From NCBI GenBank assembly GCA_017551625.1, contig JAFZLF010000008.1, positions 1 to 64,000 on the forward strand: a stretch of 64,000 bases of DNA, written 5' to 3'. The notes below the pieces were generated by a model. It saw nothing but the letters and a program-made list of their open reading frames with translations. It was not told where the DNA came from and ran no database searches. This DNA comes from Clostridiales bacterium. GTDB taxonomy: Bacteria > Bacillota > Clostridia > Saccharofermentanales > Saccharofermentanaceae. Positions 43,838 to 51,773 of this stretch are shown here, in pieces. Every line of letters begins with the position of its first letter. Within the stretch, counting starts at the first letter, position 1. The translations under genes and the position numbers were made by a program.

Positions 43838-46261
43838 CTACCTCTCCTGCACCACCGTTTTCGCGCGGTTCTGGATGTTCTTGCAGACTTCTTCGACACT
43901 CCTTTGCCCCTCGAAATACGCTGGCGCTTCTTCGAGGATGATCAGCATCACGGTCGGGTCCTTTCGCTCGACAACATGGATGCTCTCTACCAGTTTTACA
44001 TAGTCATCGATAAGCTGCGCGGTCACTTCGGTCGGGACCCATTGAGGGTTATTCGGATCCGGTTTCCAGATATTCATCTGTTCTTCGTATTTCTTCATCA
44101 GTCGCTCATTCTGCTTATCCAGTGCGGAACGAGAGATGGGCGTAGACCAGAGAGTGTCGGATTCTTCCTGAGTCTGAAGCAGATAGCGTAGGAAATCCCA
44201 TGCCTCCTCTTGGTACGGTGTGTACGCAGAAATCCCGATCGTCATTTCCATATTGGCCGCTATACTGCCGCCCGAGGTATTCGGCACACCGCAGAAAACT
44301 GTCGGACTATCCGATAGTTTCAGATATCGGGAGTATTCCTCCACATTAAAAAGATTCACGATCGGATACCAGGCTGTCATGCCGTTACTGAATTTGTCTT
44401 CCTCCGTAATGTAGTTTTCATCTGAGCTCCTTTCGTGGTAGTTCCTGGACGAACCGTACTTCTTCACGAAAGTCAGAAGTTTCTGGAAGCTCTCCGTATC
44501 GAAATGGACTTCTTGAGAAGTGTAGTCGACATAGAGTTCTCCCGTCCGTTCAATCATGAAGGAAAGGAGTTCACCATATTCCCTCTCGAAAAGCGGATCG
44601 ACACCTTCGGGAAGAGCATCCATGGCCTGGAAGAATTCATCGTACGTCCAGCTCGTCTTCTGACCCACCAGATCGACATTTCCGAGGATCGCGTCCACTC
44701 GGAAAAGAAACGGCATATGATAGAGTTTTCCGTCTATCTCCTGTGCGCGGAGAACATTATCAAAAAGCAGCTGCCGATCCAGTCCCGTTCCATCCGTCCT
44801 GTCAATCAGGGGATTGAGATCGAGCATCACCTTGTCCGTATCGAACTGGGCAAACTGCGAGAAACCAACGAGGATATCCGGCCCCGTCCCGGACACAATA
44901 TCCAGATACACCTTATCGGACATGGCCGCATTCTTATTCATGTAATCTCCATCCATGAGCACATCTTCTGAATAGTTGTGCTGGATGACCCGGCACTTCG
45001 CGTCTGCACTGGTGTTATAGCGGATTAGGTCGCTGGTACTCAATCTCGAATACATATTGCTCCCTAAAAGAAGAAGGGTCTTGCCGGCGTAAGGGTTCTT
45101 GTCCATGCGGACCACGTGTGCCACGCCAATCTGGGTAGTGTACGAACTACCAAAATCGTTCTTAAAATCTTGGTCGATCTCAAGAAAGTAATACTCATTA
45201 TCGGAAACGATCTTCAGCAATTGCGGTAACACATGTTCCGGAGCAAAATCCGTATTATTCCAGGAGAAGATTTCTCTGTCATTCTTGGGATCCTGAAAAT
45301 CGACCTTCACGATGCCGTTCGAAGTCGCATAGTATACTCCGCCGTTCGCATCGATCAAAGACTTCTCGCGCGGATTCGAGATTTTCTCTGAAGAGAAACT
45401 CATCGTATCCACATCCAGTTCCCGGAAATAGGAATTGGTAGTGGATGTATCCCAGTCATACTCGTTAAAAACACCGTAGCACCTGCCATCCAGAAGGATC
45501 ATGTTTCCATTACAGCCGTTAGAAGATGTACTTTTCTGCTTTTTTCCGTTCGCATCCAGCAGTGTGATCGTATCCCAGCCCGCACAGAGAAGTCTCCCGT
45601 CCGGGAGCATGATTGTATTTACTATGTCACCCACGGTCTCGATCTGCATGACTTTCTCTAAAGATCCATCGTCACGGACTTTCTCGAGATAATGCCCATC
45701 GGAACGCAAAACGATCGCGAATGTTTCTCCTTTATCATTCTCGAAAACGCTCCTTACCAGTTCATCCGATTTCATTTCTTCGTAACTGGCTTCGATATCA
45801 CTACTTCGAAGGAGATTCCCATCCAGGTCAAAGACCAGACTCATCGTCTCCTCATACTCGCCTTTGATCGCCCAGTACGTATCCCAATCTCCCTTGTTCT
45901 CGTATTCGCTTAGTTTGGACATCACGTCGTCCGGGATTACGTAGCCGATATTACACCACGAAACAACGATCGTGTTACCCATGAAGCTCAGATTGTCGCG
46001 CTCGATATCTACGATTCGGATCTCCTTATCCGGATCGATCGGAATCTTCAGCGCTACCTCCGACACTTCGAAGAAAGGATCCGTCTCCTGGACCGTTCTT
46101 CCTTCGTCTGTCCATACAGGTGGCGGTCCCTGCGTCTGTCCCTGCACCTGACCCTGATCTAAAGAGCTTCCGCTCCCGTCCGTCTGCTTCGATTTCTTAC
46201 ACCCACAGAGTCCGAATACCATTACTAAACATAGACTCCAAGCTACGATTCTCTTTGCCAT
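43838..46261 (-). CDS. large solute-binding-like lipoprotein, paralog 7
   Basis: An 807-residue protein, first gene of the second block. Lipobox FGLCGC, Cys 21, then a Gln/Gly/Pro-rich linker (DQGQVQGQTQGPPPVWTD) and the tag VQETDPFFEVSEVALKIP. Propeller-like units include VKVDFQDPKNDREIFSWNNT. Binding half from NPYAGKTLLLLGSN near 390: SGTGPDILVGFSQFAQFDTD, GTGLDRQLLFDNVLRAQEID, and C-terminal YFEGQRSVEEVCKNIQNR. GAGGGTAAGAG precedes ATG 46261; the in-frame ATG at 46318 was rejected. The gene stops 1 bp before paralog 6 begins. Confidence 0.85.
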   Translation of the reverse strand: MAKRIVAWSLCLVMVFGLCGCKKSKQTDGSGSSLDQGQVQGQTQGPPPVWTDEGRTVQETDPFFEVSEVALKIPIDPDKEIRIVDIERDNLSFMGNTIVVSWCNIGYVIPDDVMSKLSEYENKGDWDTYWAIKGEYEETMSLVFDLDGNLLRSSDIEASYEEMKSDELVRSVFENDKGETFAIVLRSDGHYLEKVRDDGSLEKVMQIETVGDIVNTIMLPDGRLLCAGWDTITLLDANGKKQKSTSSNGCNGNMILLDGRCYGVFNEYDWDTSTTNSYFRELDVDTMSFSSEKISNPREKSLIDANGGVYYATSNGIVKVDFQDPKNDREIFSWNNTDFAPEHVLPQLLKIVSDNEYYFLEIDQDFKNDFGSSYTTQIGVAHVVRMDKNPYAGKTLLLLGSNMYSRLSTSDLIRYNTSADAKCRVIQHNYSEDVLMDGDYMNKNAAMSDKVYLDIVSGTGPDILVGFSQFAQFDTDKVMLDLNPLIDRTDGTGLDRQLLFDNVLRAQEIDGKLYHMPFLFRVDAILGNVDLVGQKTSWTYDEFFQAMDALPEGVDPLFEREYGELLSFMIERTGELYVDYTSQEVHFDTESFQKLLTFVKKYGSSRNYHERSSDENYITEEDKFSNGMTAWYPIVNLFNVEEYSRYLKLSDSPTVFCGVPNTSGGSIAANMEMTIGISAYTPYQEEAWDFLRYLLQTQEESDTLWSTPISRSALDKQNERLMKKYEEQMNIWKPDPNNPQWVPTEVTAQLIDDYVKLVESIHVVERKDPTVMLIILEEAPAYFEGQRSVEEVCKNIQNRAKTVVQER

Positions 46262-46384
46262 ACTCTTACCCTCTCGCACTTTGGAAATCCCGGATAGTTC
46301 TGCGTACTCACCACTCAAAAAGACTACAACTCGTCCGGTCGTTCCCCTACACCCAAAGTGTACACGTACACCTATACACTTTAT

Positions 46385-46427
46385 ATTGTAGGAGCCCTAA
46401 GTGACTATCTTGTGACAGATTCGTCAT
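46385..46427 (-). promoter_or_regulatory. promoter region and shared palindrome of lipoprotein block 2
   Basis: GTGACAGATTCGTCAT (46412-46427, + strand) is nearly the same as the block 1 palindrome. On the minus strand -10-like sequences are TACAAT (46390-46385) and TATAGG (46376-46371), about 32 and 46 bp from the palindrome centre. It lies 151 bp upstream of the paralog 7 start. The rest of the 277-bp gap to the ATPase gene holds the hairpin repeat at 46493 and an AT-rich stretch with nothing recognised. Confidence 0.55.
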
Positions 46428-46492
46428 ATTCCATGTTGATTTTATCGGGAAAGAGTATTTTAAATCGTTGACTTTATCCGATTATATTATTA

Positions 46493-46531
46493 CTGCTCCT
46501 TAACCCTTTTTTTTTTCGAGTTAAGGAGCAG
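46493..46531. repeat. hairpin direct repeat, left copy, flanking the ATPase gene
   Basis: CTGCTCCTTAAC (46493-46504) pairs perfectly with GTTAAGGAGCAG (46520-46531); the loop carries a T-run of ten or more. Because the T-run is in the loop, it is not a normal terminator. The same unit recurs in the same orientation at 48057-48090. Confidence 0.8.
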
Positions 46532-46538
46532 CTATAAA

Positions 46539-47981
46539 TCAAACGAACAAGTCATTCATGCTTACCACATCGTCCACAATACCGCTGTGCGTGTTGGTTT
46601 TGACACCATATACCGTAACAAATGTACATCTGAGATCTTTCCTGCACTTCTCGAGATTTCGGAACATAGTCATTCGCGTTCTGATTAGCGCTTCATATCT
46701 CTTATCTATGCTGAATTCATCCTGCGAATATTTCATCTCGCAAAGATTCATAACTCCATCGCTTCTATCTATAATCAAGTCGATCTGACCGCCATCCCAT
46801 TTATTTCCGTCAGCATCTGTATACGCTTTTGCGCTCCATGCATAAGCGTTACTTAGTATTCCGGAGATTCCCAGTTTCTGCCGGATCTGTGGAATGTGGT
46901 GGAGGCAGACCTGTTCAAAAGCATATCCGGACCACGCAGTCTTAGCTCCGGATTCTCTCATGTTCGTCCAGTAATGCTCATCCAGTTCGGTCTTATCTTT
47001 CATGAATCTCAAATAAAATAGTGAGAACATATCCGTCAGCTGATATATCTGCCCACGTTCCTTTTTCCCCGGAGAGGAGTACTTTCGAATAAAATCACAC
47101 GAGGAAAGATTAGACAGCACTTTGCTCAATTCTCCGCCCGTCAGTTTGCATCCTTCAGAAATCTGTTCCCGAGTGAGTCCGCTCAGTTTTTTCGAGAGCA
47201 GTTCAATAACTCTCCTGTAGTTTCCGCTATCCTTGAAAAGTGACCTGAACAGAAAATCATATTCATTCTTCAACGGTGCATTTGAAGAGAACAGCAACTC
47301 ATCTACATTAGCTGAAAACGGCAATTCTTTATCCATCATGTCCAGATAGTAAGGTATCCCGCCGAATATCATGTATGTGTCCAGAACCTGTTTCTTTCCG
47401 AAGTTCATCCTCTTGACCGAGTTGAGAAACTGCTCCGTCTCCAGAAGAGAAAATGGAGCGAGATAGATCGGCCTGCTTATCCGTCCGTACAATCCACCGC
47501 GATCTCCGATCAATTTGTCGATCATCCAGGTTGTAGCTGAACCGCAAACAAAGAGTTTTAGGACCGGGGTCCTGTTCCCCCACCCATTCCAGAAAGAGGC
47601 CAGAGCCGTACGGAAATGACTCTTTGGTGTATCCATCCACGGTAGTTCATCCAGAAAAACCACTACCTTTTTCTTCTTAAGTGACAACAAATAATCCCGA
47701 AGATTGTTAAATGCCTCGAACCAATTCGTAGGCATATCCTTTTTTCTTTTACTGCGCCGATTGATTTCGTTTTGAAATTCTTCTCTCTGCACTTTTGCCG
47801 AAGTCTCGTATAATCCGGAGAATTCGAAATCGAATTGCTGTCCCAGAACTTCTCGGATCAAAAATGTCTTTCCGACTCGTCTTCGTCCATAAACTGCAAC
47901 AAACTCCGACTTAGAAGAATCATTATATTTCTCCAGGATCTTTACTTCGCTGGTTCTTCCGATAAAGCCTTTACTGCTCAT
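46539..47981 (-). CDS. AAA ATPase with C-terminal DUF234-type nuclease-like domain
   Basis: A 480-residue protein. Walker A VYGRRRVGKTFLIRE at about residue 32, Walker B KVVVFLDELPWMD, sensor-like LFVCGSATTWM and an FGGIPYYLDMMDKEL region are typical of the archaeal-type ATPases also common in anaerobic bacteria. The C-terminus has FEQVCLHHIPQIRQKLGI and GQIDLIIDR with NLCEMKYSQ, a D...ExK pattern of PD-(D/E)XK nucleases. AGGGGGTG precedes ATG 47981. It is flanked by direct hairpin repeats (46493, 48057) and differs in type from its neighbours, so it may be an inserted unit. Its function is not known. Confidence 0.8.
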   Translation of the reverse strand: MSSKGFIGRTSEVKILEKYNDSSKSEFVAVYGRRRVGKTFLIREVLGQQFDFEFSGLYETSAKVQREEFQNEINRRSKRKKDMPTNWFEAFNNLRDYLLSLKKKKVVVFLDELPWMDTPKSHFRTALASFWNGWGNRTPVLKLFVCGSATTWMIDKLIGDRGGLYGRISRPIYLAPFSLLETEQFLNSVKRMNFGKKQVLDTYMIFGGIPYYLDMMDKELPFSANVDELLFSSNAPLKNEYDFLFRSLFKDSGNYRRVIELLSKKLSGLTREQISEGCKLTGGELSKVLSNLSSCDFIRKYSSPGKKERGQIYQLTDMFSLFYLRFMKDKTELDEHYWTNMRESGAKTAWSGYAFEQVCLHHIPQIRQKLGISGILSNAYAWSAKAYTDADGNKWDGGQIDLIIDRSDGVMNLCEMKYSQDEFSIDKRYEALIRTRMTMFRNLEKCRKDLRCTFVTVYGVKTNTHSGIVDDVVSMNDLFV

Positions 47982-48056
47982 CAAAACACCCCCTGTACTC
48001 ACGCCAGTTCTAGTACAGATTATAGGTCATCGTCCTCGAAGATTCAACTTATAATT

Positions 48057-48090
48057 GCTCCTTAACTCACTTTTTTTTCGAGTTAAGGAG
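48057..48090. repeat. hairpin direct repeat, right copy, flanking the ATPase gene
   Basis: GCTCCTTAACTC (48057-48068) pairs with GAGTTAAGGAG (48080-48090) around a T-run. It shares T8-CGAGTTAAGGAG and GAGCTAT-type ends with the left copy in direct orientation. Confidence 0.8.
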
Positions 48091-48127
48091 GAGCTATCAA
48101 AAACCTCTCTTGAAAAAAACAGTCATC

Positions 48128-50305
48128 TCACTGATAATTCTCCTGCATGTACAGTGTCAGTCTCTTCTCGAGTGATTCTGCGATCTGCTCGGGTGTGCGG
48201 CTCTGTGTGTAGTAAGTATTGATCTCATCGTAGATGATATCGAAAACTCCCCAGTCCATCGTATAGACTGTGTCTGCTTTTCCAATCTCGACGAGAAACC
48301 GATCTACACTCTCTTGTGACACTGGTTTCTGTCTTCTGAAACAGCTCTTGATAACTTCGTCCGAGATTTGATCTGGATGCATGGCCGCATCGCAGAATAA
48401 GTTTAGCATGTTCTTCGTCACAGGGATTCTCCCGGTACACAGCACCTGCTTCTGCGCCTCTTCCGAAAGTAACGTCGACAGCATCTTCCAGCACGCATCT
48501 TTGTTCTTCGCGGTCGTAGAAATCGCGAGCAGTGATTCCGGTCTCGCCAGATACACAGAACCGGAGACCGACGGATAACCGATATACGTGAAACCTTCTT
48601 CTGTGTTTTCGCCATCATTCAGTCTGCACCAGATCGTCTCACTGCACATCAGCGCCTGCCCGTTTTCCACATCCCGTCTGCCTATGAAATGTCTCTGTGA
48701 AACAGGAAGCCCCGTCACGATAGATACGATCTTCACCAAATCTTCGTGTGAGATTTTACGGGTCCCATCGTAAGCGCCCCACAGATCCGCGAAGTTGTAA
48801 CGGATCGCACAGTCCACGATATCCGATGCGTCTGATACGGAATAAGGGATCTCATGTTCTTCTGCATACTGGTACAGACTAAACAGCGATGTATCCTGAA
48901 CTTCCGCAGCAACACTATCCTGGATGAAAAAACCATCCATCGTATATCCGGCGAACATCTGATAACAAGCACCGTTTCCGTCATACATCAACCTGTTCGC
49001 CGCATCGGTTAGCGAAGCACTGCTGTCACTTTCCTGCATATACTTCGACAAATCGATGACCATCCCGTTTCTTCCCATATACTCGTAGTCGAACCTCGTA
49101 CCATAGAAGATATCCGGTGCATTTCCCTCGTTAAAATACTGTGTCAGATTCAGCGTCGCTTTTCGTCTGTCATCCGGTGTCGTCCCTTCGAAGCGATTCC
49201 CGTAGTCCTCGAGAATTGCGCGGTACTCGGATTGCGACGTATTAAACGTATACACAGCCCATCTGAGTGTTTCATCGGAATATACCCCGAATCCTCCGAT
49301 CTTGATCTGTTCCACATCAGACCGGTCGATCGTCGGGTCATATTTAAACAGTAATACCTCAGAGGTGAGATCCACATACTCGTATGTGATTGCGAATCGC
49401 TCGTCGTCCAGTTTGAAGTACTTCGCAGGAGTATTCACGCTCTTTTTCGGAGGACGGATATCGATGCAGTTATAGTCGGCCAGAAAGTCGACCTGCATAC
49501 TCCCGAGATCCACCTTATACTCGCCGTCCGAATTGAAGAAATACTTTCCGGACATGTCAGCTCCAGATGCACCGATATCCTGATTTCCGGCCAGCGCCGG
49601 GCATGCGCCACTCTCGAAATCCACTTCATGGTACACGTATCTGCCCATGTCTTTTTCTTCTATCGCATAGAACTTCCCCTTATCCTCGAAGAAGTTCTCT
49701 CCATCGATAAACAGTGAAAATCCGGGCTGGAAAGTTTTTACCAGTGACCAGTCCTTCGCATATCGGGAGATGCTGGCACTTCCCGTGATAACATATCCAT
49801 CCGAAATCGAAATCACAAAGTGTGGGGCAAACTCGGTTTCGACCATCTTGACCGTTTTTCCGTTCTTCTTATCAAGAATCGAGATCGTCCTTTCCGGATC
49901 GAGTCTTTCCGATCCGGAATCCTGTCCTCCGTCGAAAACGCCCACATATGCATATCCTTCTTCGAGGACTGCGATCGGCGTATCCACTCCCGGAAGAGAA
50001 AGTGTCGACATGATCTTTCCTTCGTTATCCACGGTATAGATCTCCGTCACTTGCTCGAAGGTTCCGGTTTCCTCATCAATTCTGCTATATTCGACCGGGA
50101 TGCAGGTATTCTCTCCATCCGGGAAGATAGTCCGGATCATCGACGAGAAGCCTTCCTTTACCGGCACATCAATAATCACGGACGAATAGGCACCGGAATC
50201 TGCAGCGACCTGTTTCTTCTTTTTCTTACATCCGCAGAAACTCAGCGACAACGAAATAATCAGCGTCCCTGCCAGTATTCTTTTGATCAAGTCTTTATTC
50301 TTCAA
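48128..50305 (-). CDS. large solute-binding-like lipoprotein, paralog 8 (ENYQ subtype)
   Basis: A 725-residue protein, the shortest of the ten. The start is TTG at 50305, placed by AAGGAGAGG 7 bases upstream. Lipobox LSFCGC, Cys 26, then KKKKK. The propeller-like half carries EEGYAYVGVFDGG and ISDGYVITGSASISRYAKDW. The binding half starts near 355 without the NP(H/Y)AG tag: WAVYTFNTSQSEYRAILEDY, NEGNAPDIFYGTRFDYEYMG. The end is YDEINTYYTQSRTPEQIAES and ...ENYQ, as in paralog 10. It is 13 bp after the 457-residue lipoprotein, forming a two-gene module. Confidence 0.83.
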   Translation of the reverse strand: MKNKDLIKRILAGTLIISLSLSFCGCKKKKKQVAADSGAYSSVIIDVPVKEGFSSMIRTIFPDGENTCIPVEYSRIDEETGTFEQVTEIYTVDNEGKIMSTLSLPGVDTPIAVLEEGYAYVGVFDGGQDSGSERLDPERTISILDKKNGKTVKMVETEFAPHFVISISDGYVITGSASISRYAKDWSLVKTFQPGFSLFIDGENFFEDKGKFYAIEEKDMGRYVYHEVDFESGACPALAGNQDIGASGADMSGKYFFNSDGEYKVDLGSMQVDFLADYNCIDIRPPKKSVNTPAKYFKLDDERFAITYEYVDLTSEVLLFKYDPTIDRSDVEQIKIGGFGVYSDETLRWAVYTFNTSQSEYRAILEDYGNRFEGTTPDDRRKATLNLTQYFNEGNAPDIFYGTRFDYEYMGRNGMVIDLSKYMQESDSSASLTDAANRLMYDGNGACYQMFAGYTMDGFFIQDSVAAEVQDTSLFSLYQYAEEHEIPYSVSDASDIVDCAIRYNFADLWGAYDGTRKISHEDLVKIVSIVTGLPVSQRHFIGRRDVENGQALMCSETIWCRLNDGENTEEGFTYIGYPSVSGSVYLARPESLLAISTTAKNKDACWKMLSTLLSEEAQKQVLCTGRIPVTKNMLNLFCDAAMHPDQISDEVIKSCFRRQKPVSQESVDRFLVEIGKADTVYTMDWGVFDIIYDEINTYYTQSRTPEQIAESLEKRLTLYMQENYQ

Positions 50306-50318
50306 AGAGATCCTCTCC

Positions 50319-51692
50319 TTAGATTTCGTTCATGTGCGGGTAGAGTTCTTCGTTCTCGTCCGGACCCCAGTTGTCGGAGTATAGCGATTCGCCTGTCACG
50401 GCATTGATCATGACTTTTCGAGTAGTGAGCAATCTCTCATCCTTCGGATCAGCAACGGTAACATATACTTCCCACACAGGAACGAGAGTTACTTCGTGTT
50501 CATCCAGATTCAGCATCGCCTCTTCAAAATCCGGATTGAACGGATCGGTCTCAAGTACCGCATATGTCAGTTCCATTAGATACACTTCGATATCTGTCTC
50601 CCAGACATGAATCAGACATGGTTGCTCCTCGCTTGGAATCGACCCTCCAAAAGATGGGTTATAGGTAAGCGCTTCTCGGATCTCGGGAAGACATGTCATC
50701 GGATCGACTATAGGAAGGTCTGTTTTTACCGTATCCGTTATGGTGTAGGTATTGGAAGAAAACTCGTAGGTGCATGCACAATCCGGCTTGCTAAACATAA
50801 AGTACTCGTATATCGTTCTCAATCTCGATGGTTCGATTACTCCCTCCCACTCGAAGGTATCGCTCGAATATCCGGATTTGTCACCATGAAGCGGAAGACC
50901 ATCGACATACTGCGCATCCATAAGCACATACTTCGTCGTCTGAATGTCTCTCGGAACCTTCATCCAATCCGCATCCTCGAAATACTGCCACGGGAAACCC
51001 TCGACTTTATATGTCCAGCATAGTACCTGCGTATCAGTCGGAAGATTCAGTCTATCTGCCACTTCCGTGCCATCTTCCAGCGTGACAAGAGGAACTACCT
51101 CCACATTATGGATGTTCTGAAGTGCTTTTTCTCTATCTAGGACCGACCATTCAAAAGTATCCCACGGATTATCAACGAATTCACCTTTGCACCATTTGAG
51201 AATATCGTGAGCATCATTAAATAACCAATCACCTTCATTCCATTTCGGAACAGTATTTTGATACAGCATCGGTTCATTATACTTCGCATGGTACACGTTT
51301 ACAGTGCTTCTCCCGTAGTCAACAACCTTCACATCATCGCTGAAGGACAGGTCGAAGTCAAATTCTGCCGGTTTGTTCCACGGAGCTCCACCCCACGTCG
51401 GCTCTGTTGTCGAGGCCGTACTTCCTGAATCCTCGCTTCCGTTTATATCACTTTCCGAAAGACTGTTTTTCAGATCTTCACCGTTCACTTCACTCGAAGA
51501 TTCCTCCGCCTTCGTCACAATACTCGAGCTCTTAACCGAGCGGCTCGGAACGGATCCGTCCGACGACTCTTCACTTTTCTTACATGAAGTCAGCATCATC
51601 GTTCCGCTCAGGAATACCGAAGACGCAATCAACAGCGAAATGTATCTGCTTCTTTGTCCTGTTATCATGGATCTACTCTTCACGATCATCAT
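50319..51692 (-). CDS. lipoprotein partner of paralog 8
   Basis: A 457-residue protein. Lipobox MLTSC, about Cys 37, followed by a Ser/Glu-rich linker to about 90. The folded part carries DVKVVDYGRSTVNVYHAKYN, WKWCKG-like aromatic segments, and a C-terminal beta region ending TGESLYSDNWGPDENEEL. Its homologue at 56539-57936 precedes paralog 10 in the same way (shared DGTVNVY-type strand, VPVWxxY strand and the x-G-K/E-x-LYS ending). The start is uncertain: ATG 51692 touches the AAGGAG site; ATG 51689 or GTG 51683 are better spaced. Confidence 0.75.
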   Translation of the reverse strand: MMIVKSRSMITGQRSRYISLLIASSVFLSGTMMLTSCKKSEESSDGSVPSRSVKSSSIVTKAEESSSEVNGEDLKNSLSESDINGSEDSGSTASTTEPTWGGAPWNKPAEFDFDLSFSDDVKVVDYGRSTVNVYHAKYNEPMLYQNTVPKWNEGDWLFNDAHDILKWCKGEFVDNPWDTFEWSVLDREKALQNIHNVEVVPLVTLEDGTEVADRLNLPTDTQVLCWTYKVEGFPWQYFEDADWMKVPRDIQTTKYVLMDAQYVDGLPLHGDKSGYSSDTFEWEGVIEPSRLRTIYEYFMFSKPDCACTYEFSSNTYTITDTVKTDLPIVDPMTCLPEIREALTYNPSFGGSIPSEEQPCLIHVWETDIEVYLMELTYAVLETDPFNPDFEEAMLNLDEHEVTLVPVWEVYVTVADPKDERLLTTRKVMINAVTGESLYSDNWGPDENEELYPHMNEI

Positions 51693-51773
51693 CTCCTTAC
51701 GATTTTTTAAGTACGAATATAGTTCTTCATTGTCGCGTTGTCATTTTCTCACACGTCGTATTCTCATACTTCG

